In this document: positions 26,426 through 35,963 of the stretch, in pieces | Position numbering within the stretch: the first letter of the stretch is position 1 | Layout of the letters: each line of letters begins with the position of its first letter | Source: Fodinibius sp964490705 | Lineage (GTDB): Bacteria; Bacteroidota; Rhodothermia; Balneolales; Balneolaceae | DNA length: 64,000 nucleotides | Reading direction: 5' to 3' | Assembly (NCBI GenBank): GCA_964490705.1 | Contig: CAZBCG010000003.1 | Location: 124,001-188,000 of the forward strand | Translations under genes and position numbers: made by a program | Notes under the pieces: model-generated | The model's input: only the letters and a program-made list of their open reading frames with translations | Databases searched by the model: none | Told to the model about the DNA's origin: nothing

Positions 26426-28600
26426 CTAATCAACCAACGATAATCCGATGCGTCCGCGCTCCAAATCGAGCGACATAATTTTGAGTTTCAGGATGTCTCC
26501 GACGGCCACAACATCATGCGGATCCTCGACTTTGCGATCGGCCATTTTTGAGATGTGCAAAAGGCCATCTTGCTTGACGCCGATATCTACAAAAGCGCCG
26601 AAGTCAACGACGTTCCGAACGGTACCCTCGAGCACCTGTCCCTCACTCAAATCTTCCATCTCCATAACGTCCTCTCGGAGTACCGGTTTGGGTAGCGATT
26701 CGCGCGGATCTCGTCCCGGCTTTTGAAGGTTTTCAATGATCAATTCTAGGGTCGGAATTCCGACGCCAATTTGCTCGGCCACTTCTTCTTTATTGATGCC
26801 CGAAAGTTTCTCAGAAATGACCTCATTTTGCTCTTTTAATTCGGTCAGATCGATGCCAAAAAGGTTGCACAATTTTTCGGTGGCTTCATAGCTTTCCGGG
26901 TGGATGGCGGTGTTGTCGAGCGGGTTCTCAGATTCGGGAATTCTCATAAATCCCGCGGCCTGCTGAAAGCGGAATTCTCCAACGCCGCTGATCTCTTTGA
27001 TTTCTTCCCGATTGCGGAAAATTCCGTCCGTTTCGCGATGTTTTACTATGTTTTTTGCCACGCGACTGCTTAGACCGGAAATATGGGACAAAAGTGGCGC
27101 ACTGGCAGTATTTAAGTTGACGCCCACCTGGTTTACACAGCTTTCTACTACATCGTCGAGTGACTGTGCTAACTGATTCTGATTCACGTCGTGCTGGTAC
27201 AATCCCACGCCAATTGATTTGGGATCGATCTTCACAAGTTCGGCCAGTGGATCGAGCACGCGTCGAGCAATAGAGATGTTGCCCCGCTGAGCCGCTTCCA
27301 GATCCGGAAACTCTTCCGCGGCTATTTTCGAAGCGGAATAGACCGAAGCTCCCGCTTCATTGACAATCATATAATTGAGTTCTTCATCGGGATGTTTCTC
27401 TTTTCGCTTCTGGATGAAGTTGGCTACGATTTGTTCGGTCTCCCGGCTGGCCGTCCCGTTGCCGATGGCAATCAGGTTCACATCATATTTGTCAATATAT
27501 GTTGAAAACACTTCTTCAGCTTCAGCCACTTTCTTTTGTGGCGGCGTGGGATAGGTGGTCGTGCCTTCGAGGTATTTTCCGGTCTCGTCCACAACAGCCA
27601 CCTTGCAGCCCGAACGGTAGGCGGGGTCGATTCCCATGACAACTTTGTGATCGAGCGGCGGCTGCATCAGCAAGTTGGATAAGTTGGTGGCGAAGGTTTC
27701 GATCGCATGCTCATCGGCTTTCTCGGTAAGCTGATTGCGGAGCTCGCGTTCCAATGAGGGAAACAGCAGGCGCTTATAGGCATCTTCCACTGCATCTTGG
27801 ATATTGGGGACGAAAATGCTCATGTCGTTGGTGATGACCACATCGTCAATGTTTTCCAGCGTGATGTCATCCCAAAGTTCCACATTCACAAACAGTACAT
27901 TTTCGCGCTCTCCGCGATTGATTGCTAAAACTTGGTATGGTTTCAGATGCTTGGCCTTTTGAGAAAATTCATAATAATCTTCAAAATTGGTGCGCTCATC
28001 CACAGCGGGATTTTTCTCCGTTTTAACAACCGCATGCTCCTGGAAAATATCACGCAGTTTTTCTCGAACGTCCGCTGATTCATTAATCCATTCGGCTACG
28101 ATGTCCAGTGCTCCGTCCATTGCTTCTTCGGCAGATTCCACTTCCTTTTCTTCATCCACAAACTTGGCAGCGTGTTTCATGGGGTTGCCTTGCTCAATTT
28201 CTTGCGCCCAAATTAGCTCAGCCAGCGGTTCGAGTCCCTTTTCCTTTGCCATATCGCCTTTAGTGCGGCGCTTCGGTTTATACGGCAAATAGAGATCCTC
28301 AAGGGTATTCAGATCGGTACATGCTTTAATCTTTTCTTCGAGCTCATCGGTGAGTTTATCCTGCTCGTCGATGGTTTTGAGGATTGTCTTCTTGCGATCT
28401 TCGAGCGTGCGGTGGAATTCCAGTTTGTCGCGCACGTTTCGGATTTGCTCTTCGTCAAGTCCGCCGGTTGCTTCTTGACGATAGCGTGCCAAAAAGGGTA
28501 CTGTGGCACCATCATCCAAAAAGTCGGCGACGCTTTTAACCTGTTTCGACTTAAGATTTAATTCTGCTGCTATGCTGCTAAAAATCTGTGAATCGGTCAT
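26426..28600 (-). CDS. tex: Tex-type RNA-binding transcription accessory protein
   Basis: This 724-residue protein matches Tex, an RNA-binding factor linked to transcription and RNA metabolism. The N-terminal Tex region (VADFLDDGATVPFLARYRQEATGGLDEEQI, quoted in part) lies near residues 25-55. A YqgF/RNase H-like domain begins at VVMGIDPAYRSGCKVAVVDE near residue 320. Helix-hairpin-helix repeats follow (NTASAPLLSHISGLS and EEIKEISGVGEFRF). A C-terminal S1 domain (EGTVRNVVDFGAFVDIG and LLHISKMADR) ends the protein. The start is set at MTDSQIF (28600); a longer frame extends into the divergent promoter region. Divergent from the HisN-like gene by 111 bases. Confidence 0.94.
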   Translation of the reverse strand: MTDSQIFSSIAAELNLKSKQVKSVADFLDDGATVPFLARYRQEATGGLDEEQIRNVRDKLEFHRTLEDRKKTILKTIDEQDKLTDELEEKIKACTDLNTLEDLYLPYKPKRRTKGDMAKEKGLEPLAELIWAQEIEQGNPMKHAAKFVDEEKEVESAEEAMDGALDIVAEWINESADVREKLRDIFQEHAVVKTEKNPAVDERTNFEDYYEFSQKAKHLKPYQVLAINRGERENVLFVNVELWDDITLENIDDVVITNDMSIFVPNIQDAVEDAYKRLLFPSLERELRNQLTEKADEHAIETFATNLSNLLMQPPLDHKVVMGIDPAYRSGCKVAVVDETGKYLEGTTTYPTPPQKKVAEAEEVFSTYIDKYDVNLIAIGNGTASRETEQIVANFIQKRKEKHPDEELNYMIVNEAGASVYSASKIAAEEFPDLEAAQRGNISIARRVLDPLAELVKIDPKSIGVGLYQHDVNQNQLAQSLDDVVESCVNQVGVNLNTASAPLLSHISGLSSRVAKNIVKHRETDGIFRNREEIKEISGVGEFRFQQAAGFMRIPESENPLDNTAIHPESYEATEKLCNLFGIDLTELKEQNEVISEKLSGINKEEVAEQIGVGIPTLELIIENLQKPGRDPRESLPKPVLREDVMEMEDLSEGQVLEGTVRNVVDFGAFVDIGVKQDGLLHISKMADRKVEDPHDVVAVGDILKLKIMSLDLERGRIGLSLVD

Positions 28601-28711
28601 GTAATCAAAAAAATATTTGTGGTAATTTCGAGTCTTCCGGATTCTGAATCCTGAGTTCAGAGTCATATATTTGACCTGCTGAAAATAACCACACTAAGAC
28701 TATAAGTACAC

Positions 28712-29485
28712 ATGAATTTCGATCTGGATACTGTCCACAAAGCGGCTATTGAAATCGCGAAAAAGGGCGGTGAACATACGCTCAATTATTTCAATAAATC
28801 GTTCGATGTGGAACGCAAGTCGGATGATTCCCCGGTGACTGTGGCCGACCGGGAGGCGGAATCTATTATGAGAGAGGAAATTATGAACCGATTTCCTGAG
28901 CACGGCATTGTGGGTGAAGAGCATGACGATCATAATGAGGAAAGCAGCGTGCAGTGGATTTTGGACCCCATCGACGGGACGAAATCGTTTATTCACGGCG
29001 TGCCGCTATATACTACACTGATCGGCGTTGTTGTTGATGGTGAGCCGGTGGCGGGCATTATTTATGCTCCGGCGCTGGAGGAGCTCTGTGATGCAGCGAA
29101 AGGTAAAGGAGCTAGGCTGAATGGCTCAACATGCAGTGTTCGCTCGTGCAACGATTTATCCCAAGCCAGCTTTATGAGTACGGACTGTTATACGGCTGAA
29201 AAATTTGATTATGGGGATGCCTTTGATGCCCTGATCGAAAAAACGAGAATTCATCGAACGTGGGGCGATGCGTACGGACATATGCTCGTAGCAACGGGAC
29301 GTGCGGATCTGATGTTTGATCCCATTTTAAATATCTGGGATGCGGCCCCGTTGCTTACAATTTTGCAAGAGGCCGGTGGTGTTTTTTGTGATACGGAAGG
29401 CAATGAGGTAATTGAATCCGGTAATGGATTCTCTTGTAGTCGAGAGTTGCTTCCTGAGGCTTTAGAAATATTTGATAGAAATTAA
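28712..29485 (+). CDS. hisN: Inositol monophosphatase family, histidinol-phosphatase (HisN)-type
   Basis: This 257-residue magnesium-dependent phosphatase has the family motifs: VTVADREAE near 43-51, GEEHDD, and the metal site DPIDGTKSF at about 88-96. The second signature is WDAAPLLTILQEAGG near 217-231. The segment RTWGDAYGHMLVATGRADLM is characteristic of the HisN branch, which removes phosphate from histidinol phosphate in histidine synthesis. An inositol or fructose-bisphosphate substrate is less likely but possible. No other his gene is close. A long inverted repeat lies just after the stop codon. Confidence 0.87.
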   Translation: MNFDLDTVHKAAIEIAKKGGEHTLNYFNKSFDVERKSDDSPVTVADREAESIMREEIMNRFPEHGIVGEEHDDHNEESSVQWILDPIDGTKSFIHGVPLYTTLIGVVVDGEPVAGIIYAPALEELCDAAKGKGARLNGSTCSVRSCNDLSQASFMSTDCYTAEKFDYGDAFDALIEKTRIHRTWGDAYGHMLVATGRADLMFDPILNIWDAAPLLTILQEAGGVFCDTEGNEVIESGNGFSCSRELLPEALEIFDRN

Positions 29486-29498
29486 GAAGAAATAAATT

Positions 29499-29577
29499 AA
29501 ACCCGCAGGGTTTTCTAAATAAAGAACGATCTTCTAGAATATGAGCACACTTTTCAGAAAAGAAACCCTGCGGGTTT
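29499..29577. repeat. Long-spaced inverted repeat, possible terminator pair
   Basis: AAACCCGCAGGGTTT at 29499-29513 and AAACCCTGCGGGTTT at 29563-29577 are perfect complements separated by about 49 bases. The match continues inwards as TTCT/AGAA-type bases. Each arm is itself partly palindromic (ACCCgcaGGGT). It lies between the convergent hisN and hydroxylase genes and may stop transcription from both sides. Confidence 0.72.
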
Positions 29578-29604
29578 ACATATCATTTTAGTACGGCGAA
29601 AGCA

Positions 29605-30240
29605 CTAACTCGCTTTTTGGGTTTCTTCAGGAGGCATGGTTCCAAAAATGCGGTCCCAAAGCTTGGTGGAGATGCCAAAAGCCTTTTCGGGGTATTTGTA
29701 GTGATGCAACGAATGGTGCCGGTAATGCGATTTCAAAAATGAGGGTACGGGCGGAGTATGCGTCAGGTAATGAATGCGGGTGTAGAGCAGATATCCGGTA
29801 ACAAAACCCGGCATAAATAAGTAGGCATAATTACCGAGAACCAGCAGGAAAAAACCATATAGCAATCCAACGATTACCAACCCCGGCACTGGGGGCATAA
29901 TAATACGTTCTTTGTCGCGCGGATATTCGTGATGAATACCGTGAAATGTGTATGCTAATTTCTGGGCAAATTTCGAGTTGGGGAAATATTCATCAATGTG
30001 AAACAGGTAGCGATGAGCAAAATATTCGAAGAATGTCCAGAAGAAAATGGCTCCCACATAGATTGCGACGGCGGTAAAAAATGAGTCCACAACCTGCATG
30101 TAGTATGCAACAGCCAAAAGTGCAACCACCGTTAGCGTATAAATCGTTGCAGAAATATACGGAGGTGCTTTTGTGAACGGCTCGAGAAAAGAATTCTCAA
30201 AAACTGAACCTTGACCTTCACTTTTAATTTCCTGATGCAT
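29605..30240 (-). CDS. Fatty acid hydroxylase / sterol desaturase family membrane protein
   Basis: This 211-residue integral membrane di-iron oxygenase has the expected histidine clusters. They are HRYLFH (about 75-80), HGIHHEYPRD (about 103-112), HYLTH (about 163), and HYRHHSLHHY (about 178-187). Hydrophobic segments near 30-65 and 120-155 frame them. Its closest functional class is the fatty acid 2-hydroxylase type, which hydroxylates the acyl chain of membrane lipids such as sphingolipids. I start at the ATG at 30240; a TTG two codons earlier is in frame. A sulfotransferase gene lies 98 bases upstream on the same strand, suggesting joint action on a lipid. Confidence 0.88.
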   Translation of the reverse strand: MHQEIKSEGQGSVFENSFLEPFTKAPPYISATIYTLTVVALLAVAYYMQVVDSFFTAVAIYVGAIFFWTFFEYFAHRYLFHIDEYFPNSKFAQKLAYTFHGIHHEYPRDKERIIMPPVPGLVIVGLLYGFFLLVLGNYAYLFMPGFVTGYLLYTRIHYLTHTPPVPSFLKSHYRHHSLHHYKYPEKAFGISTKLWDRIFGTMPPEETQKAS

Positions 30241-30338
30241 AATCAATACTGGTTATTTACACATTTATTTGTAGGTATTTAAACTCTCAAATCTTAAACA
30301 AACTGTTTTTAAATCAAGTTCCAACAAGGTGTTTTAGC

Positions 30339-31454
30339 CTAGGCTACTTTTTCACTGTCTAAAAGTGGGTAATTCCATTCCGTAAATGCAAATTTCCACT
30401 CTTTATTTATTCTTTTGATAATATGATTTTCGTAGTTGTAATTACTTACTTTTCCCTGCTGTTTCTGTTCGAGAAATTGCGTGAACTTTGGTTGTGCATC
30501 TTTAAAATTCTGTAGCTGAAGAGTGTTGTAACTTCGTTGAAGTTGTTCAACAGGATGAGAGATCAAATCATCAAAACGAATTTCTGTAAGCTGTTTTTCC
30601 GGGATCACAGTTCGTTGTTCCAGATATCGCTGTATTAGCTTTCTATAGACTTTTATAATCTCATTTTCCATAGATTGTTTCCCAAAATCTTGCAGCGCCA
30701 GGTTATCGAGCAAAGTGTGCCACAGTTTTTTGCTTGAGTAAAAAACATCATACGGATTTCGGTGAATGAAGAGGAATTTCGCGTCGGGATACATTTCCAG
30801 CAGTTTAGTTATCCGGCTTGTATTTCCGGGACTTTTTATCAGCAATTGACGCCCCTCGTGTTTCAGCGATGTTTTTTTAATTAGATGCCGATAATCTTCT
30901 TTCCACTTGTTGATTTCTGATTGGTTTGCCGTGTCAAAGAACAGGTACTTGTCAAAGTATTCCCAGGCGTTTTTCGGAAAAATGTGTCCCCAGTGGAAAC
31001 TGGTGGGAGAGATCATGGTTGTGAGCGCAATTTCGATCTCACTCGGACTGTCGAGCTCAAGATTGATGGACATGTTCCGGGCATCTTGTATAAGTGGCAA
31101 CGAATCGGGGATGCGATTTATGAGAGATTTCAGCATGTGTTCGGAGCTCAGGAAAATATCCGGAAAAACAACCTGGAATTTATTCAGGTATCCGAATTGT
31201 GGATCCTGTGACAGAAGATACTGCAAAAAGCTGGTGCCGCTGCGCCAGTGACCGATAATAAAAATAGGATCTTGTTGCAGGGAATGTTCGTGGATGTTGG
31301 CACTATATTTTAGGCGTTCGTAAACTCGAAACGGCTCCTGCAAAATATATTTGAGGTAAAAAGCGCTTATTCGTGAGAGATTCCGGCTCGAAAATGCGTT
31401 ATGTTTTGATAATTGCCTCGTTAAATTTACGATCGGATGATCTTTAGCGGACAT
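30339..31454 (-). CDS. Sulfotransferase family protein
   Basis: This 371-residue protein should transfer sulfate from PAPS to a hydroxyl or amine of a small molecule or lipid. The 5'-phosphosulfate loop is IFIIGHWRSGTSFLQYLL, with R71-S72-G73-T74 in the position of the binding loop. The 3'-phosphate site resembles FLFIHRNPYDVFYSSKKLW near residues 227-245, preceded by LIKSPGNTSR. No signal peptide is seen, so it acts in the cytoplasm. It precedes the fatty acid hydroxylase on the same strand. A lipid acceptor is therefore plausible but unproved. Confidence 0.88.
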   Translation of the reverse strand: MSAKDHPIVNLTRQLSKHNAFSSRNLSRISAFYLKYILQEPFRVYERLKYSANIHEHSLQQDPIFIIGHWRSGTSFLQYLLSQDPQFGYLNKFQVVFPDIFLSSEHMLKSLINRIPDSLPLIQDARNMSINLELDSPSEIEIALTTMISPTSFHWGHIFPKNAWEYFDKYLFFDTANQSEINKWKEDYRHLIKKTSLKHEGRQLLIKSPGNTSRITKLLEMYPDAKFLFIHRNPYDVFYSSKKLWHTLLDNLALQDFGKQSMENEIIKVYRKLIQRYLEQRTVIPEKQLTEIRFDDLISHPVEQLQRSYNTLQLQNFKDAQPKFTQFLEQKQQGKVSNYNYENHIIKRINKEWKFAFTEWNYPLLDSEKVA

Positions 31455-31850
31455 AAAATATTTCTTTGCAGTTATATCACTGTTGTTAAACTGTATCGAT
31501 CAGAATTATTTAAGCACAAACAAATCTGACTAATCCGATTGAGAGATAAAGCGAGCAGACATCGCAAATGTAAAATAAGGAATTAGACTTTTCCTTATTG
31601 TTGGTCTGCTAACTGCCAAAGTATAGTTCGACTTTTATCACAAAAATGTTACAGACTCAAGGCGACCGACTGGCAGTAGTTTATTATTGTGCTATCCCAT
31701 CAAAATACCTTTCGGATGTGTTTTGCCTGTGACGCCATTTACTGCTTTGAACTCATAATGTTGATTCGGTTTTCGGAGCATCGCGTATTGCTGTAGCTGC
31801 TCACTCAAGGGGTAGGCGCCGAAACGGAATCAGATGAAAATAATGATCGG
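31455..31850. other. Intergenic region between sulfotransferase and VOC genes
   Basis: About 400 bases with no supported gene. It contains the promoter region of the leftward sulfotransferase and the 3' side of the leftward VOC gene. I see no strong hairpin, RNA gene or repeat here. Confidence 0.45.
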
Positions 31851-32906
31851 TCAGCGTACTCTGCTCAACCGTAAAAATTGTAGCATCCATTTCGGAATGG
31901 GTTTTTCCGGTGGTTTATTCTTCACATTAAGATACCAGCCGATGTTTTCCCAGATGGGGATTTTGTGCGTTTCTACAAACTCAATGAGCGTTCCGTCGGG
32001 ATCCTCGATATAGCTAAACCGACCGGCTGCTTCTCCCATGTCGAAGGAATTCTTACTGTCCACAGTAAACTCGAAGCCTTTTTCGTTACACTCCTTTTTG
32101 AGCTGGTCCATACCTTTCACATCAAAGCAGAGGTGAATAAAGCCGAGATCACCCCAAAATCGATCGCGAAATATTTGCCGTGGTTCTCGGTCATAGGCCT
32201 GCACAAGTTCAATTTTGCTGGGACCCAAGAGCTGGCTAAAAGATCCTTTCCGCGGTTTACTGTGGCTTAACAGCACGCGTCGCATTTTGTCTGAGCCACC
32301 ATTCAAAGCGGTTAGGTCATCAAAGGTTCCTTCGATATCATACTCGATTTTGTCGTATTCCAGAATATCTTTGTATAGGTCCAGTGACCGGTTGATATCA
32401 GAAACGCCAATAATGCATCCGGCAATTCCGCCGGTATAATACTTTCCGTTGGAAAACCAGGAATTGCCTTCCACAATCTGGAAAACGAGTCCATGCGGAT
32501 CTTTGACAAAGAAATGGGGATTGCCATTGGGATCTTCCTGAATCTGATTGACTGTGTTCACACCCTTAGATTGCAAAAAATCGTAGGTATTTTGGATATT
32601 TTTACACTTTATTTTGGTGCTATATACACCAAGATCCCCAATTTTGACGTCGAAGGAGGGAGGCTGGGTATCACGACTGGTGTATTGCCAGACCTCCAAG
32701 CCGCCGCCGCCTTGCATATTCATGGCCAATGTGGCCGATCGGCTTTGCACTTCATTGCCGGTATAATCGGTCATTAGCTCGGCATCCGCGGCATCCTGAA
32801 AGACACAAATATCCATTCCAAGTTTCTTGCGATACCATTCGAAGGCTTTTTCTTCGTCAGGTGTCCCGATTCCGATTTGTTGGATACCACTGATAATTTT
32901 GCTCAT
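31851..32906 (-). CDS. Two-domain VOC superfamily (glyoxalase/dioxygenase-like) protein
   Basis: This 351-residue soluble protein holds two vicinal-oxygen-chelate domains. The first (about 5-150) starts GIQQIGIGTPDEEKAFEWYRKKLGM and ends with PHFFVKDPHGLVFQIVEG. The second (about 160-325) starts GCIIGVSDINRSLDLYKDILEY and ends with FSYIEDPDGTLIEFVETH. The family includes glyoxalase I, extradiol dioxygenases and methylmalonyl-CoA epimerase. Probable metal ligands are H and E residues such as the ends of these domains (IEFVE) and the domain 2 strand LGFIHLCFDV. The reaction cannot be assigned. It is a single gene with its upstream region shared with the MFS gene. Confidence 0.8.
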   Translation of the reverse strand: MSKIISGIQQIGIGTPDEEKAFEWYRKKLGMDICVFQDAADAELMTDYTGNEVQSRSATLAMNMQGGGGLEVWQYTSRDTQPPSFDVKIGDLGVYSTKIKCKNIQNTYDFLQSKGVNTVNQIQEDPNGNPHFFVKDPHGLVFQIVEGNSWFSNGKYYTGGIAGCIIGVSDINRSLDLYKDILEYDKIEYDIEGTFDDLTALNGGSDKMRRVLLSHSKPRKGSFSQLLGPSKIELVQAYDREPRQIFRDRFWGDLGFIHLCFDVKGMDQLKKECNEKGFEFTVDSKNSFDMGEAAGRFSYIEDPDGTLIEFVETHKIPIWENIGWYLNVKNKPPEKPIPKWMLQFLRLSRVR

Positions 32907-33162
32907 AAAAAACGGTAGCGTTTTGGAAAAAGTGAGTCACCTTATTTGTTAACTGTACGTTCAAACCAAATGGCTGATGACATCAAAATTCTTGATTTAA
33001 ATTATATGATATCTGGCTGGCATCTACAACTTCCAGATTCGAGAAATAATTTTCGCCAGCAATTGTTGAAAGTCTGTATTGTGATAAAATGTACTATCCG
33101 GTACCTTCCGCTTTGACATAAAAGTAGCAAAGAATTTTTCTAAATCAGCATTTTAAATTGCG

Positions 33163-34722
33163 ATGGCAGAAATCAGTAGTGCGCAGAAAAAGTGGGCATT
33201 GGCCGCAACCATTATCGGTTCCGGTATGGCGTTTATCAACGGCTCGGTTGTAAATGTGGCACTCCCGGCCATCCAGGCTGCGTTCAACAGCTCGGTTGCG
33301 GACATGCAGTGGGTAGTGAGTATCTACACGTTCATACTGGGTACGCTCATTCTTACGGGTGGTTCGGCCGGCGACTATTACGGCAGAAAGCGGGTTTTCG
33401 GGATGGGAGTGTTTGTATTTCTGTTGTCAACTATTTGGTGTGGATTGGCGCCTGACGTTCGGCAGTTGATTATTGCTCGAGGAGGACAGGCCATCGGCGG
33501 TGCGATGATGATTCCGGGCAGCCTGGCGATCATCACCGATTTGTACGAAAAGGAACAGCGCGGGAAAGCAATCGGAACGTGGTCGGGTTTTACTGCTTTG
33601 GCATCTGCGGCAGGCCCATTGTTGGGGGGCATTTTAGTCGATCAGCTCAGCTGGCGTTTTATCTTTTTGATCAGCGTGCCCATGGCCATTGTTGTACTCA
33701 CTATCTTATACTGGAAGGTGCCCGAAAGCAACTCACCTGAAAAAAGCGGTCAACCTGATTGGATGGGAGCACTGCTGGCCACGCTTGGGCTCGGACTAAT
33801 TTGCTATGGGATGATTGAAGGTTCAAATCTTGGCATTTCGAGTCCAATTGTGATCTCAACTATTCTGGCAGGTGCTGTGGTATTTGGGGGATTTATTTAC
33901 GTCGAACATATTGTGGATCGTCCCATGATGCCGCCCGGACTTTTCAAATCGCAAAATTTTAGCGGTGCCAATCTGGTGACCATGAGTTTTTATTTATCAC
34001 TGGCCGGCGTCTTTTTTATTCTGCCTTTCAACTTTATCCAAATTCAGGGATATACGGCCACGGAAGCGGGGGCAGCGTTTATCCCATTTCCGTTGCTGGT
34101 AGGCGGACTTTCGCGGTGGTCGGGCGGGATGATTGTTCGTTTTGGAGCACGTCCACTCCTTGTAGCGGGGCCGATTATCACGAGCATTGGGTTTATTCTT
34201 TTGGGGATTTATGGAGTTGGCAGTTCTTATTGGATAAGCTTTTTTCCGGGTATCTTTTTCATGGGGTTGGGCGTTGCAATAAGCTTTGCTCCGATGAATA
34301 CAACGGTGATGAGTTCTGTAGATCGTTCTGATGCCGGCACCGCGTCAGGAGTAAACAAAGCGGTTTCTCGGTTATCGGGGATGCTTTCGGTAGCATTGCT
34401 GGGGGCATTGGCGATCGCCATGTTCGGGCAGCAGCTAACGACCCAGATGCAACAAGATAATGTGCCTGAGCAGGTGCAGAAGCAGATGTTAGCGGAAACA
34501 ACAAGCTTGGCCAAAGCAAATATTCCCGAAGGAGTGTCCACCGAAACCAAAAACATATTGGAAAAAAACATCCGACAATCATTCTTATCGAGCTTTCGTA
34601 TTGTGATGTTCGTATCGGCAGGATTAGTATTTTTAGGAGCCATATGCGCCATTTTTATGATTAATTTTCATCCTGTCAATACCTCAGAGCTGGAAAAAGA
34701 AAAAGTGCCAAACTCAAGATAA
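33163..34722 (+). CDS. MFS transporter, DHA2 (EmrB/QacA) family
   Basis: This 519-residue protein has the 14 transmembrane segments expected of DHA2 drug:proton antiporters. Motif A is GGSAGDYYGRKRVF (about 67-80). The family N-terminus reads FINGSVVNVALPAIQ (24-38), followed by WVVSIYTFILGTLIL. Motif C-like glycines lie in TM5 (GFTALASAAGPLLGGILV). A long loop before the last helix spans about 435-475. Such proteins export diverse compounds using the proton gradient; the substrate is unknown. No membrane fusion partner is next to it. Its stop codon lies in the loop of a terminator hairpin. Confidence 0.92.
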   Translation: MAEISSAQKKWALAATIIGSGMAFINGSVVNVALPAIQAAFNSSVADMQWVVSIYTFILGTLILTGGSAGDYYGRKRVFGMGVFVFLLSTIWCGLAPDVRQLIIARGGQAIGGAMMIPGSLAIITDLYEKEQRGKAIGTWSGFTALASAAGPLLGGILVDQLSWRFIFLISVPMAIVVLTILYWKVPESNSPEKSGQPDWMGALLATLGLGLICYGMIEGSNLGISSPIVISTILAGAVVFGGFIYVEHIVDRPMMPPGLFKSQNFSGANLVTMSFYLSLAGVFFILPFNFIQIQGYTATEAGAAFIPFPLLVGGLSRWSGGMIVRFGARPLLVAGPIITSIGFILLGIYGVGSSYWISFFPGIFFMGLGVAISFAPMNTTVMSSVDRSDAGTASGVNKAVSRLSGMLSVALLGALAIAMFGQQLTTQMQQDNVPEQVQKQMLAETTSLAKANIPEGVSTETKNILEKNIRQSFLSSFRIVMFVSAGLVFLGAICAIFMINFHPVNTSELEKEKVPNSR

Positions 34723-34735
34723 GTCTGGCACTTTT
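34701..34735. terminator. Bidirectional terminator overlapping the MFS stop codon
   Basis: AAAAGTGCCA and TGGCACTTTT form a perfect ten-base stem around a loop that contains the TAA stop codon of the MFS gene (34720-34722). T and A runs at the ends allow action on both strands, so it can also end the convergent alcohol dehydrogenase gene. Confidence 0.85.
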
Positions 34736-34757
34736 ATGCTGGTGTTAAATATCGTTT

Positions 34758-35774
34758 TCACCTAATATCTAATACGACCCGGAATCGTGCTTCATTGTTG
34801 ATCATCTGATCATAAGCTTTATTTGCTTTTTCCAGGGGAAAGGTTTCAATCGTTGGCGTCACATCGGTGAGTGCACTAAAATCAAGGGTATCTTCCGAAT
34901 CTTTGGCATCACCACTGGGCCAGCCGGCAACCGATTTTCGTCCCATAATAAGCTGCATTGGTGTAACTTCAATGGGATCGGCCGTGGCGGCAACAACCAT
35001 TAGCTTGCCATTGCGGCCCAAGCCATCGACGATAGATGTAATGGCGTTGCTGTTGGGAGCAGTGGCAAGAATTACATCAGCACCGCCGAGGGCTTGTAGT
35101 TGTTCTACGGTATTTTCGGCTTCCGTATCAATAAAATGATCGGCACCGAGATCTTTAGCTAATTCTTTTTTTTCGGGTCCGCGTGAGAGGGCTACCACTT
35201 CGCAACCGAACTTGTGGGCATACTGCACGCCAAGATGACCGAGTCCGCCAATGCCTTGCACGGCTACCAGATCACCGGGATCGAGATCACTGTTGCGCAG
35301 TGCATTGAAAGTAGTGATGCCGGCACAGAGCAGGGGGGCTGCTTCGGCTGAATCGAGCGAATCCGGAATAGCTGCCAGCGCGCTTTGCGGTGCCGTCATA
35401 TATTCGGCATAGCCGCCGTCAAAGTGGATGCCGGTAACTTGCCCATTTTCGCAGTTGATAAAATCGCCGTTGCGGCATGCTTCGCACTCATAACAGTGTC
35501 CGCCGTGCCAACCGACACCTACGCGCTGACCTTCTTCCCAATTCGAAATTCCATTGCCGAGCTTTTCAATGGTTCCAATAACTTCGTGTCCCGGTACGCG
35601 CGGATACGCAATGCCCGGCATCAGGCCGTCTTTTACAAAAGCATCGCTGTGACAGATGCCGCAAGCTTGTACGTTTATAAGGACTTCATTTTCGGCCGGA
35701 GTGGGGATATCTTTTTCCACCAGTTCAAAATCTTCTCCCGCTTCCGGTACTTGCATTGCTTTCATTGTACTCAT
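34758..35774 (-). CDS. Zinc-dependent alcohol dehydrogenase (AdhA/CAD-like)
   Basis: This 338-residue medium-chain dehydrogenase shows the catalytic zinc ligands in CGICHSDAF (C38) and GHEVIG (H62-E63). The structural zinc cysteines lie in HCYECEACRNGDFINCEN (about 93-110). The NAD(P)-binding Rossmann motif is GIGGLGHLGVQYA near 173-185. Length and motifs fit the cinnamyl alcohol/AdhA group that interconverts alcohols and aldehydes. A downstream hint of cofactor choice (ALSRGPEKK) suggests NADPH, but this is weak. It is a single gene, divergent from the M1-like secreted protein. Confidence 0.9.
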   Translation of the reverse strand: MSTMKAMQVPEAGEDFELVEKDIPTPAENEVLINVQACGICHSDAFVKDGLMPGIAYPRVPGHEVIGTIEKLGNGISNWEEGQRVGVGWHGGHCYECEACRNGDFINCENGQVTGIHFDGGYAEYMTAPQSALAAIPDSLDSAEAAPLLCAGITTFNALRNSDLDPGDLVAVQGIGGLGHLGVQYAHKFGCEVVALSRGPEKKELAKDLGADHFIDTEAENTVEQLQALGGADVILATAPNSNAITSIVDGLGRNGKLMVVAATADPIEVTPMQLIMGRKSVAGWPSGDAKDSEDTLDFSALTDVTPTIETFPLEKANKAYDQMINNEARFRVVLDIR

Positions 35775-35963
35775 AGCAAAATAATTTTGAGATTAGATAT
35801 TCCACTATTCCGACAACAGAATTATTCTTCCAATCATTTGTCATTCAGGGAACAAAAGGCATCAGCAATCCTTATATTTATTCGTAAGGATCAGAGTTAT
35901 TATATTCCTTCGTTTTGGCAAATTATCTGTGACTTAATTTTAGGAACCAATATTCTATTGCTC

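Noticed and set aside
32940..33162. TTGACA at about 33114 considered as the MFS promoter
   Set aside because: No acceptable -10 hexamer lies at a 16-18 base distance, so it is not reported as a promoter.
35385..35963. An N-terminal extension of the M1-like gene inside the divergent alcohol dehydrogenase gene
   Set aside because: The signal peptide begins at 35964, and the upstream part would be an anti-sense frame of the dehydrogenase.
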